Shown here: positions 1 through 7,599 of the stretch, in pieces
Layout of the letters: every line of letters starts with the position of its first letter
How positions within the stretch are numbered: position 1 is the stretch's first letter
Assembly (NCBI GenBank): GCA_020853025.1
Contig: JADYZP010000044.1
Location: forward strand, 88,809 to 152,808
Direction of reading: 5' to 3'
DNA length: 64,000 nt
DNA from: Burkholderiales bacterium
GTDB lineage: Bacteria; Pseudomonadota; Gammaproteobacteria; Burkholderiales; Casimicrobiaceae
The notes under the pieces: generated by a model
The model's database searches: none
What the model saw: only the letters and a program-made list of their open reading frames with translations
Told to the model about the DNA's origin: nothing
Position numbers and translations under genes: made by a program

Positions 1-687
1 CGTCGCGTGGCTGGCGCCGGTGCGCTTCGGTGGCGGCGCGCCGTCGAGGGCGTAGTAGAGCGGGTAGTTCATCCATTCGACCAGCGATTCGAGCATCGAG
101 ATGTCGATGTGCTGTCCGCGTCCGGTCTTCGCGCGCTGCATCAACGCGGCGAGGATGTTCGAGTATGCGTACATGCCGGCGGCGATGTCGGCGATCGACG
201 CACCGGCCTTCGATGGTTCCTGTTCGGTGCCGGTCACCGAGACGAAGCCCGACTCGCTCTGGATCATCAGGTCGTAGGCCTTCTTGTCGCGGTAGGGGCC
301 GTCGCTGCCGTAGCCCGAGACGTCGCAGACGATCAACGACGGCTTCTTCGCGGCGAGCACGTCGTAGGCGAGTCCCAGGCGTGCAGCGGCGCCCGGAGCC
401 AGGTTCTGCACGACGACGTCGGCCCGCTCGCCGATCAATCGGTGCAGGACCTTCTGCGCATCGGGATGCTTGACGTCGAGCGTCAGGCTCTCCTTCGAAC
501 GGTTGGTCCAGACGAAATGCGACGCCAGCCCGTGCACGCGCTCGTCGTAGCCGCGCGCGAAATCGCCGACGCCCGGCCGCTCGATCTTGATCACGCGAGC
601 GCCCAGGTCGGCGAGTTGCCGCGTGCAGAAAGGCGCCGCGATGGCGTGCTCCAGCGTGACAACGGTGATTCCAGCCAGGGGTCTCAT
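1..687 (-). CDS. CaiB/BaiF (class III) CoA-transferase, 3' end outside window
   Basis: The reverse strand reads from an ATG at 687 through 229 codons to the window edge without a stop, so the C-terminal part is missing. The start MRPLAGITVVTLEHAIAAP and the stretch DLGARVIKIERPGVGDFARG are typical of class III CoA-transferases, which move CoA between carboxylic acids through an aspartyl anhydride; the Asp of GPYRDKKAYD falls in the usual region. It begins 10 bp after the stop of the MaoC-like dehydratase, so the two are co-transcribed. A CoA-transferase beside this kind of hydratase resembles the mesaconyl-CoA C1:C4 transferase and mesaconyl-C4-CoA hydratase pair. Family assignment is firm; substrate is inference. 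Confidence 0.85.
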   Translation of the reverse strand, partial: MRPLAGITVVTLEHAIAAPFCTRQLADLGARVIKIERPGVGDFARGYDERVHGLASHFVWTNRSKESLTLDVKHPDAQKVLHRLIGERADVVVQNLAPGAAARLGLAYDVLAAKKPSLIVCDVSGYGSDGPYRDKKAYDLMIQSESGFVSVTGTEQEPSKAGASIADIAAGMYAYSNILAALMQRAKTGRGQHIDISMLESLVEWMNYPLYYALDGAPPPKRTGASHAT

Positions 688-697
688 CAGTGTCTGT

Positions 698-1543
698 CTA
701 GCGAAGTTGCGCGGTGGCGTCCATGGTCAGGAAGCCTTCGTGATCCTGCGCCCAGAGGCGCACGGTCGTCCCGTCTGGCTGCGGCTCGCCGCAGACGAAA
801 AATGGATGGAGGTCGAAGGTCGGGCGCACCGCGCGGAACTCGTAGCGACCGAGTTGTGCGTCGGGCCGCTCCCGGCGCAGGAGGTCGAGCAGCAAGGTCG
901 CCATCAGGGGCCCGTGAACGACGAGTCCCGGATAGCCTTCCACCTGTGTCACGTAGCGGCGGTCGTAATGGATGCGGTGGCCGTTGAAGGTCAAGGCTGA
1001 ATAGCGGAACAGCAGCACTTCGTCGGGCGTCCACTGGCGCCGCCACGCCGATGCCGACGGTGCGGCCTTTGGCGGCGGAGCCACTTCGCCGGCGTTGGGC
1101 GCCTCGCGGTAGACGATGTCGTGGAATTCGGTCAACGCAATCGCTGCCTCGCCGTGCCGACGGATCTCATGGCGCACGCGGACGAAGACCAGCGGTCCGC
1201 TGCGGCCTTTTTTTTCGGTGACGTCGATGATCGTGGAGGTGCGCGACAGCACATCGCCAATGCGCAGCGGCGCGTGGAACTCGAACTGGCTGCCTGCCCA
1301 CATTCGCCTGGGCAACGGCACCGGCGGCAGGAAGCCCCCGCGCTTCGCGTGGCCGTCGGAGCCGAGGTCCGCCTGCCGGTGCAGCGGCAGGAAGTACAGC
1401 CAGTGCCACAGCTCCGGCAGCCGGGTGCCGGCTGCAGGCCGCTCCGGGTCGCGGTCGAGCGCGGCCGACAGCGCCGCAAAGGGTGTGGCGGCGGCGATGT
1501 CGTCGATCGTTTCCGACCGGCCGATCCATTCCCCGAGGTTCAT
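698..1543 (-). CDS. MaoC/FAS1-like dehydratase (mesaconyl-C4-CoA hydratase-like)
   Basis: A 281-residue protein with the double hot-dog architecture of HTD2/mesaconyl-C4-CoA hydratases: an N-terminal FAS1-like dehydratase half and a C-terminal MaoC half. The diagnostic segment is HYDRRY (about residues 192-197) followed by GYPGLVVHGPL (about 203-213), whose His and Tyr belong to the hydratase active site. I chose the ATG at 1543 (MNLGEWIGR) because GAAAG lies about 10 nt upstream; an ATG at 1576 would add 11 residues and has no visible ribosome site. It is first in a two-gene minus-strand operon with the CoA-transferase. Likely reaction: reversible hydration of a branched dicarboxylyl-CoA. 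The exact substrate cannot be read from sequence. Confidence 0.8.
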   Translation of the reverse strand: MNLGEWIGRSETIDDIAAATPFAALSAALDRDPERPAAGTRLPELWHWLYFLPLHRQADLGSDGHAKRGGFLPPVPLPRRMWAGSQFEFHAPLRIGDVLSRTSTIIDVTEKKGRSGPLVFVRVRHEIRRHGEAAIALTEFHDIVYREAPNAGEVAPPPKAAPSASAWRRQWTPDEVLLFRYSALTFNGHRIHYDRRYVTQVEGYPGLVVHGPLMATLLLDLLRRERPDAQLGRYEFRAVRPTFDLHPFFVCGEPQPDGTTVRLWAQDHEGFLTMDATAQLR

Positions 1544-1701
1544 GACGCTGACTTTCGCGGTGACGTTGCCGCACATGATACGGCGACTTCAGCGCCCGCG
1601 CCTGCCAGACGGTCGCAAGCACTCCAGTTTGCGGCGCGATGCTCACCGAGATGTCTTTGGACTATCATGGGCTTCCGCATTGAAGGGCTTTCGGAGTCAC
1701 G

Positions 1702-2085
1702 ATGAACCTTGAGAAGGTCATATTCGGATTCTTCATCATCTTCGCCTGTACGCTCAACTTCGGCTTTTTCATCGGTGATATGCGGCAGGTGGAGCTGCAC
1801 CACCCGATGGAGCTGTTCGCGGCAGTGGTGGTGAACCTGATCGCGACGGTACTGAAGTTCGGCGACCGCACGCAGTTGGGCGCGACGCACCTCGCGACCA
1901 GCCTGGTCGCCTCGTTCCAGCTCGTGGCCGCCTCGCTGGTCTGGGTCTGGCAGCTCTATGTCATCGGTGAGCCCATGAACGGTGACGTCATATCGACGGT
2001 CGTGTCGCTGTCCGGCGGCGCGCTGATCGCCAACCTGTTCTCGGTAACCCTGCTGATGGGGGAGACCTTGCGCCAGGGCCGATAG
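1702..2085 (+). CDS. small membrane protein, DUF6394-like
   Basis: A 127-residue protein with about three hydrophobic segments (residues 5-25, 35-55 and 70-90, plus a weaker one near 105-120) and the conserved-looking stretch HHPMELFAAVVVNLIATVLKFGDRTQLGATHLATSLVA. I associate this with DUF6394, a family often beside TrkA-domain potassium channels, and a channel gene does follow 25 bp downstream in the same direction. The two are probably one operon, and the protein may be an accessory membrane subunit of the channel; that role is inference. A candidate -10 (TATCAT) lies at 1673-1678. Confidence 0.7.
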   Translation: MNLEKVIFGFFIIFACTLNFGFFIGDMRQVELHHPMELFAAVVVNLIATVLKFGDRTQLGATHLATSLVASFQLVAASLVWVWQLYVIGEPMNGDVISTVVSLSGGALIANLFSVTLLMGETLRQGR

Positions 2086-2110
2086 CACCTTTGCCGCCGG
2101 GTGATCGCCG

Positions 2111-3811
2111 ATGAGCGACATCCTGTTCCTGATCCTGCGGCGCCTGCGTGCGCCGCTGATTACCCTGATCACCGTCTATGCGATCTCGGTGGGCGGGCTC
2201 GCGCTGATTCCGGGCATCGAAATCGACGGCCAGCGAGCCCCGATGACCATCTTCCACGCCTTCTACGTGATGAGCTACACGGCGACGACGATCGGCTTCG
2301 GCGAAGTCCCGCATGCGTTCTCCGAGGCGCAGCGTCTGTGGGTGATCTTTGCCATCTACCTGTCGGTGATCGGTTGGGCGTACACGCTGGGATCGATGAT
2401 CGCGCTGGCGAACAATGCACCGTTTCGCCTGACGCTGGCGCGCGGGTTCTTCATCTGGCGCGTGCGCGGAATTGGCGAACCCTTCTACATCCTTTGCGGT
2501 TACGGGCAAAGCGGCTCGCGGCTGGCGCGGGCACTCGACCGGATGGGCAATCGGCTGGTGATCGTCGAGCCTTTGGCCGATCGATCAGGGCGTATCGCCA
2601 TTCAGGATTACGCGATGTCGCCGCTCACGCTCACCGCCGATGCCCGGCTCGCCGACGTCCTCGTCGACTGCGGCATCCGCAGTCCGCTGTGCCTCGGGCT
2701 CATCGCGCTGGCCGGCGAAGACAGTATCAACCAGGCGATCGCCATCGGCGCCCGAGTCCTCAACCCCAATATCATGATCGTCGCGCGTGCCAAGTCCGGC
2801 GTGGCCAAGGCCAACCTCGAATCCTTTGGCGGCGTCTCGGTGATCAACCCTTTCGAGACCTTCGCCTTCAACGTCGGCGTCAGCCTTCGCTCGCCGGTGA
2901 TCCTGCAGATCGAGGACTGGCTGACTGCCGCGCCAGGTTCGCCGTGTCCGCCCTCCGTCCAGCCGCCGCGCGGCCGCTGGGTGCTGGTGGGCTTCGGCCG
3001 CTTCGGGCATGCGCTGGCCGAGGTGCTCGACCGCGAAGGCATCGAGTGGAAGGCCTTCGACCCGATGCTGCCGACCGATCCGGACGCGCGCCTGCTGCAT
3101 GGCGATTACACCGAGAACATCCTGCACGACGCAGGCATCGAAGCTGCGAACGTCCTCGTAGCAGGATCCGACAGCGACGCGGTCAATCTCGGCGCGACGA
3201 CGCTGGCGCGGCGCGTGAAGCCCGATATTTTCGTCATCATTCGGCAAAACCAGATGCAGGACCGCGCGCTGGTCGAAGCCGCGCAGGCCGACCTCAAGTT
3301 CGTGCAGTCCGACGTCATGGTCCACGAGTGCCTGCAGGTGCTGAAGACGCCGATGCTCGGCCGCTTCATTGCGTATCTGCGCGAGGCCGACAACGCGGTG
3401 GCTGCGGCCACGCTGGAACGGGTGCGGCACGAGGTGGGCAATTCATCACCGCGTGCCTGGAGGTTCGAATGCGACGTCCTGCAGCCGGGCATCTTTTTCG
3501 CGTTCTTCCAGCAGGGCGACGTGCGGTTTAGGATCCGCCATCTGCTCGCCGATCCCACGAATCCGCAGGATCGGCTGCGCGCGGCCGCGCTATTGCTCGA
3601 ACGCGAAGGCGAGCACTGGCTGCTGCCCGACGACGACACGCTGCTCAAACCCGGCGATCGGGTCCTGTTCGTGGGCGACGGTGTCGCGGTGCGCCTGCAG
3701 GAACGTTATCTGAAGGAACCGGGCACCGTATCGTGGGTATGCTCGGGCAACGAGCCGCCGCGCAGCATGGTCTTCCGTTGGTGGCACCGTCGCTTTCGCG
3801 GCGAGGGTTAG
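2111..3811 (+). CDS. potassium channel with two TrkA-N (RCK) domains
   Basis: A 566-residue inner-membrane protein. Residues 15-110 hold two transmembrane helices around a pore loop with a selectivity-filter-like TTIGFGE (59-65). A first Rossmann RCK domain begins near CGYGQSGSRLARAL (about 124-137) and a second near LVGFGRFGHALAEVL (about 297-311); the C-terminal 100 residues look like a TrkA-C ligand-binding domain ending in LLPDDDTLLKPGDRVLFVGDG. The filter has Phe where most K+ channels have Tyr (GFG instead of GYG), which is tolerated in this family. It probably gates K+ flux in response to nucleotides bound by the RCK domains. Translationally close to the preceding small membrane protein. 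Confidence 0.88.
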   Translation: MSDILFLILRRLRAPLITLITVYAISVGGLALIPGIEIDGQRAPMTIFHAFYVMSYTATTIGFGEVPHAFSEAQRLWVIFAIYLSVIGWAYTLGSMIALANNAPFRLTLARGFFIWRVRGIGEPFYILCGYGQSGSRLARALDRMGNRLVIVEPLADRSGRIAIQDYAMSPLTLTADARLADVLVDCGIRSPLCLGLIALAGEDSINQAIAIGARVLNPNIMIVARAKSGVAKANLESFGGVSVINPFETFAFNVGVSLRSPVILQIEDWLTAAPGSPCPPSVQPPRGRWVLVGFGRFGHALAEVLDREGIEWKAFDPMLPTDPDARLLHGDYTENILHDAGIEAANVLVAGSDSDAVNLGATTLARRVKPDIFVIIRQNQMQDRALVEAAQADLKFVQSDVMVHECLQVLKTPMLGRFIAYLREADNAVAAATLERVRHEVGNSSPRAWRFECDVLQPGIFFAFFQQGDVRFRIRHLLADPTNPQDRLRAAALLLEREGEHWLLPDDDTLLKPGDRVLFVGDGVAVRLQERYLKEPGTVSWVCSGNEPPRSMVFRWWHRRFRGEG

Positions 3812-3918
3812 CGCGCGGCTCGGCCCGGGTAACAACGAGATCATCGACGCGAATCCTTTCCCTTTCCTGGCTCCGGCTGCCAGGACAACTTTCGAATACA
3901 CTCGCTGCGGACGTATGC

Positions 3919-3936
3919 TCGGGGCTTCGACCCCGA
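3919..3936 (+). promoter_or_regulatory. perfect 6-bp hairpin upstream of the carboxylase operon
   Basis: TCGGGG, a six-base CTTCGA loop and CCCCGA form a perfect stem about 38 bp before the ATG at 3974. There is no T-run after it, so it is a poor intrinsic terminator; it could be a leader hairpin or a regulator site. Seen directly; function unknown. Confidence 0.3.
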
Positions 3937-3973
3937 AATACCACGCATTTTCCTGGAAAGGAGCAACGGCAGG

Positions 3974-5032
3974 ATGGAACAGATTTCACGCTACGGCACA
4001 CCGTCGACCAGGCTGATCTCGATGCTCAAGTGCTTGGAGTACCCGATGCGGAACGTGCGCGAGGGCGACAAATTCGTCATTCTCACCGATGATCAGATGG
4101 ATCCTCTCATCTGGCAGGCGACGATGGCCACGCTCCACAGCCGTGGCGCCGAATGCCTGCTTTGCCTCTATCCGCGGCGCAGCCATCACTGTGCCGATCC
4201 ATCCCCGCTTGCCCTCGGTGCGGCCAGAGCGGCGGACGTCATACTTGCACTGACCACCACGGCACTCAACAGCGGCACCCCCGGGCTGCGTCAAATTCGT
4301 TCCGAAGGCAGCGGCAAGGGCAAGACGCCTGTATGGTTGTTCGAAGAGTTGAACCAGGAGATTCTCATCGACGGCGGTGGGGCATCCACGGCGGCCGAGG
4401 TGGAGGAGATGTGCGAAATCCAGCGTCGCGTCGGTGCGATCTACGACAACGGCAAACAGATCCACGTCACCTCATCCAGCGGCACCGACCTGGTTGCCGA
4501 CATCTCCGGCTACGCGCCGGGCGCACTCGCGCGCCGGTGGGGTGAGATTCCCTTCGAGCGCCACCCGGAGACGGGAAAGCTTGGTTCCGGTACCTGGCCC
4601 TTCGGCGAGGTGCACGTGGAGCCACTCCCGGATTCGGCCAACGGCGTGGTGGTCTGGGACGAGACCGCGCATTACCCGCCCGGGCAGTGGAAGCAGCCGG
4701 TGCGCCTCTCGATCGAAAACGGACGCGTCGTCGACATCAGCGGCGGACACGAGGCGCGGGAGATTCGCGGCTATCTGGAGCGCTACGGAGACGACAACTC
4801 CTGGCGTGTCGGCGGGGAGATCGCCATAGGCACCAATCGCCGCTGCCTTCCCTACACCGGGTGCATGCGCAGCGAGAAGAAGCGATACGGGGCCATGCAC
4901 TTCGGCATCGGTCACGGCGCCGACCGGGGATTGGTGAACAGCGTCCTGCGGCTCGAGGGCATCACCGATCGAGTCACCATCGTCGTCGATGGCAAGCACA
5001 CGGTGGCGCGGGATGGCGAGATCCTGGTATAG
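3974..5032 (+). CDS. M29 aminopeptidase / NicX-fold enzyme, divergent
   Basis: A 352-residue cytosolic protein resembling the M29 leucyl-aminopeptidase T fold, which also contains the Fe-dependent 2,5-dihydroxypyridine 5,6-dioxygenase NicX. Family landmarks are present: FGEVHVEP (Glu212), GGEIAIGTN (Glu282), SEKKRYGAMHFGIG (Glu301, His309). The downstream His-x-Asp pair that completes the metal site in AmpS and NicX is not evident; the nearest match is TIVVDGKH (Asp339). The metal site is therefore altered or completed by His314/Asp317, and neither peptidase nor dioxygenase activity should be assumed. It leads a co-directional cluster of biotin-dependent carboxylase genes (next start 30 bp on), suggesting it prepares or hydrolyses the carboxylase substrate or product. 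Family assignment moderate; function unknown. Confidence 0.65.
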   Translation: MEQISRYGTPSTRLISMLKCLEYPMRNVREGDKFVILTDDQMDPLIWQATMATLHSRGAECLLCLYPRRSHHCADPSPLALGAARAADVILALTTTALNSGTPGLRQIRSEGSGKGKTPVWLFEELNQEILIDGGGASTAAEVEEMCEIQRRVGAIYDNGKQIHVTSSSGTDLVADISGYAPGALARRWGEIPFERHPETGKLGSGTWPFGEVHVEPLPDSANGVVVWDETAHYPPGQWKQPVRLSIENGRVVDISGGHEAREIRGYLERYGDDNSWRVGGEIAIGTNRRCLPYTGCMRSEKKRYGAMHFGIGHGADRGLVNSVLRLEGITDRVTIVVDGKHTVARDGEILV

Positions 5033-5062
5033 CCGGTCCCGGTACATGATGACGCCGGCACC

Positions 5063-5509
5063 ATGATTGCGCGCGTAACGCAGGAGGACCTCGTCGACAT
5101 CCTGCAGGCCTTCGAGGCTTCGGGGTTTACGCGCCTGGAGCTGACCTTGGGGCCGCTTCGTGTTGCCGCGAAACGTGTAGGCGCCGCAGACGGCGGCGGC
5201 GTCGAATCGCTCGCCAGCGCCGCGCAGGTTGTCGCGCCGCTATTGGGTATCTTTCAGGCAGGTTCCCATTCCAATGCACCGGCGCTCGTGCGCCCCGGAA
5301 CCCGCGTTCAGGCAGACACGATCATCGGGTTCATCAGCGTCATGCGAAAACTGACGGCGGTCAAGGCCGGTAGGCGCGGGACCGTGGCGCAGGTTCTCGT
5401 AGAGGACGGTCAATTCGTCGAGTATGGGCAGACGCTGCTGCAGGTCAGCACCCAATCCGCCGCTGCGGAGAGCGAGCGCCCGGAATCGCACTGCGTGAAT
5501 GCGCGATGA
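5063..5509 (+). CDS. AccB-like carrier protein with Arg at the biotin-Lys site (pseudo-BCCP)
   Basis: A 148-residue AccB-like protein. Residues 5-38 (VTQEDLVDILQAFEASGF) match the N-terminal segment of acetyl-CoA carboxylase BCCPs, and residues 58-130 form a biotinyl/lipoyl domain. Where the second carrier of this operon has GIVEVMKLFTPV, this one has GFISVMRKLTAV: without gaps, Arg95 stands at the biotin-accepting Lys and Ser92 replaces the preceding Glu. Lys96 is shifted by one and is unlikely to be a BirA target, though not excluded. The stop overlaps the biotin carboxylase start (ATGA), so the two are translationally coupled. It is probably a structural partner or regulator rather than a CO2 carrier. 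No frameshift; the gene looks intact and maintained. Confidence 0.75.
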   Translation: MIARVTQEDLVDILQAFEASGFTRLELTLGPLRVAAKRVGAADGGGVESLASAAQVVAPLLGIFQAGSHSNAPALVRPGTRVQADTIIGFISVMRKLTAVKAGRRGTVAQVLVEDGQFVEYGQTLLQVSTQSAAAESERPESHCVNAR

Positions 5510-6915
5510 GCTTCAAGCGCGTACTGATCGCGAATCGGGGTGAAATCGCCGTTCGCATCATCCGTGCCTGTCGCATGCTGGGCATCGAGACCGTCGCCAC
5601 GGTGTCGGACGCAGATCGCGATAGCCTTCCCGCACGACTGGCGGATCGCAGCGTGTGCATCGGGCCTGCGCGCGCCGCTGCAAGCTATCTGAGCGTGGAT
5701 ACGGTGGTGACCGCCGCGGTCGGCTGCGGATGTGACGCCCTCCACCCGGGCTACGGGTTCCTGGCCGAGAACGCCGCGTTGGCCGAAGCGTGCGAGCAGG
5801 CCGGCGTAGCTTTCGTCGGGCCCCGTCCAGCGACCCTCCGGGAGATGGGCAACAAGATCCGGGCCAGAACGCTGGCGGTCCGGACCGGGGTACCGGTCGT
5901 TCCCGGGTCTGGCGATGTTGCCGACTACGAGCGGGCCCGCGAAGTCGTGCACGATATCGGTCTACCCATTCTGCTGAAGGCAGCCGCCGGCGGTGGCGGC
6001 CGGGGAATGCAGGTCGTGCGTGAAATCGACGAACTGCGCGGGGCGTTCGAGACCGCCAGCGCCGAGGCGCGTGCGGCGTTCGGCGACGGCACGCTCTACG
6101 TCGAACGTTTGATTAGCAACGCGAGGCACATCGAGGTCCAGATCCTCGGCGACCGCTACGGAAAGGTAGTGCACGTCGGCGAACGCGACTGCACGTTGCA
6201 GAGGCGGCACCAGAAGATCGTGGAGGAGGGGCCGGCGGTGCTCATCCCGGATCGGCTGCGCAACGGCATACGTCAGGCGGCTGTGGATTTGGCCCTCAGC
6301 ATGGACTACGAGAATGCCGGAACGGTGGAATTCATTGTCGACCAGGACCGGGACGAGTTCTTCTTCCTCGAGACCAATACGCGCATTCAGGTCGAGCATC
6401 CGGTCACCGAGGCGCTTACCGGCATCGACCTGGTGCGCGACCAGCTGCGTATCGCCGCCGGCGAGCCGCTGGCGTTCGACCAGGCGCAGATTCGACTCCA
6501 AGGTCACGCAATCGAGTGCCGAATCAACGCCGAGGCGGTATACGATGGCTTTCGACCGTCGCCTGGCCGAATCCGCGAATGGCGGCCTCCCGTGTATCCG
6601 TACGTGCGTCTGGACACGCATTGTTACCCCGGATACGTCGTTCCCCCGTTCTACGACTCGCTATTGGCAAAGCTGGTAGTCGTCGGCGAGAATCGTGCGC
6701 AGGCGATTGCACGCATGCAACGGGCACTGCACGAATTCTCGGTCGACGGCATCGAGACGACGCTGCCGTTTCTGCGGGCGCTGCTGCAGCGGCCCGAATA
6801 CACGGCGGGCGCTGTGCACACCCGCTGGGTGGAAGCGGTCATTGCCGAGCCGGACTTCGCCGACGGGCTCGGTCGTCGGGACGTGCAGACGATCGCCGCC
6901 CGGCAGCCGACGTAG
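5506..6915 (+). CDS. biotin carboxylase subunit (AccC-like)
   Basis: A 469-residue ATP-grasp biotin carboxylase, close to the usual 450 residues. It has the N-terminal MSFKRVLIANRGEIAVRIIRAC, the glycine-rich ATP loop AAAGGGGRGMQVV (about 160-172), ERDCTLQRRHQKIVEE, and the catalytic ETNTRIQVEHPVTE in which Glu, Asn and the essential Arg are all conserved. It should therefore carboxylate biotin with bicarbonate and ATP. It lies between two BCCP-like genes and overlaps the first by 4 bp. The partner carboxyltransferase is at 7600, so this is a dedicated multi-subunit carboxylase and not the housekeeping acetyl-CoA enzyme, although the acc genes themselves are outside the window. Confidence 0.93.
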   Translation: MSFKRVLIANRGEIAVRIIRACRMLGIETVATVSDADRDSLPARLADRSVCIGPARAAASYLSVDTVVTAAVGCGCDALHPGYGFLAENAALAEACEQAGVAFVGPRPATLREMGNKIRARTLAVRTGVPVVPGSGDVADYERAREVVHDIGLPILLKAAAGGGGRGMQVVREIDELRGAFETASAEARAAFGDGTLYVERLISNARHIEVQILGDRYGKVVHVGERDCTLQRRHQKIVEEGPAVLIPDRLRNGIRQAAVDLALSMDYENAGTVEFIVDQDRDEFFFLETNTRIQVEHPVTEALTGIDLVRDQLRIAAGEPLAFDQAQIRLQGHAIECRINAEAVYDGFRPSPGRIREWRPPVYPYVRLDTHCYPGYVVPPFYDSLLAKLVVVGENRAQAIARMQRALHEFSVDGIETTLPFLRALLQRPEYTAGAVHTRWVEAVIAEPDFADGLGRRDVQTIAARQPT

Positions 6916-6999
6916 ATTCGGTCCAGCGGGATCGTCGTGGAAAGTGCTCCTCTTGCGGTTTCATTGCAGCATTCGACCGATACACAGGAACAAGTGCCC

Positions 7000-7536
7000 A
7001 TGCCGGATTTGACCTTCCAGGATGTTCTCGACATCCTGCGCCTCATCGATTCAGGGCAGTTCCAGGAGCTCGAAATCGAATTTGATGGCACCAGGGTGAA
7101 GGTGACGCGCCACACCGGAACCACGGCCGGCGGCACCGGGCCGGCAACGGAAAGCGTCGGTGAAGTGATGCAGCCGCCGGAGCCGGCAACGGTTCTTGAC
7201 GCGCAGGAGCAGGGTGCCGGGCCGAAGGCCGGCGATGCACAGCCCTCGACGTCGAAAGCACCGGCCCAGCGGCCGCTTGTCGAAATTCCGAACAGGATCG
7301 ACGTCAAGCCCCCGATGGCCGGCACCTACTACGCGGCGCCGGCGCCCAACGCGGCACCATTTGTCGACGTGGATCGCCGTGTCCGCAAGGGCGACTCGTT
7401 GGGCATCGTCGAGGTCATGAAGCTGTTCACACCGGTTCTGGCCCCCTGCGACGGCACCGTTCGGCTTATCTTCGTCAACAACGAGGAATTCGTGCAAAGC
7501 GACCAAACGCTGATGGTCATGCAAGCCGATGCCTGA
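7000..7536 (+). CDS. biotin carboxyl carrier protein (AccB-like), intact biotin site
   Basis: A 178-residue BCCP: N-terminal AccB-type segment TFQDVLDILRLIDSGQFQELEI (5-26), a Pro/Ala/Gln-rich linker (about 40-100) and a C-terminal biotinyl domain with GIVEVMKLFTPV, whose Lys141 is the expected biotinylation site. Leu follows the Lys in place of the usual Met, a common variant. I chose ATG 7000 over 6937 because the AccB-type sequence begins there and AGGAA lies about 10 nt upstream. Together with the biotin carboxylase and the CT subunit this is the working carrier of the operon. It is a paralogue of the 5063 gene, which has Arg at the same position. Confidence 0.9.
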   Translation: MPDLTFQDVLDILRLIDSGQFQELEIEFDGTRVKVTRHTGTTAGGTGPATESVGEVMQPPEPATVLDAQEQGAGPKAGDAQPSTSKAPAQRPLVEIPNRIDVKPPMAGTYYAAPAPNAAPFVDVDRRVRKGDSLGIVEVMKLFTPVLAPCDGTVRLIFVNNEEFVQSDQTLMVMQADA

Positions 7537-7599
7537 CGATCTCGTTTGCAGCGCGCATGATCGGATGCGGCACCGGCATCGACGAATGGAGGCAAGACG

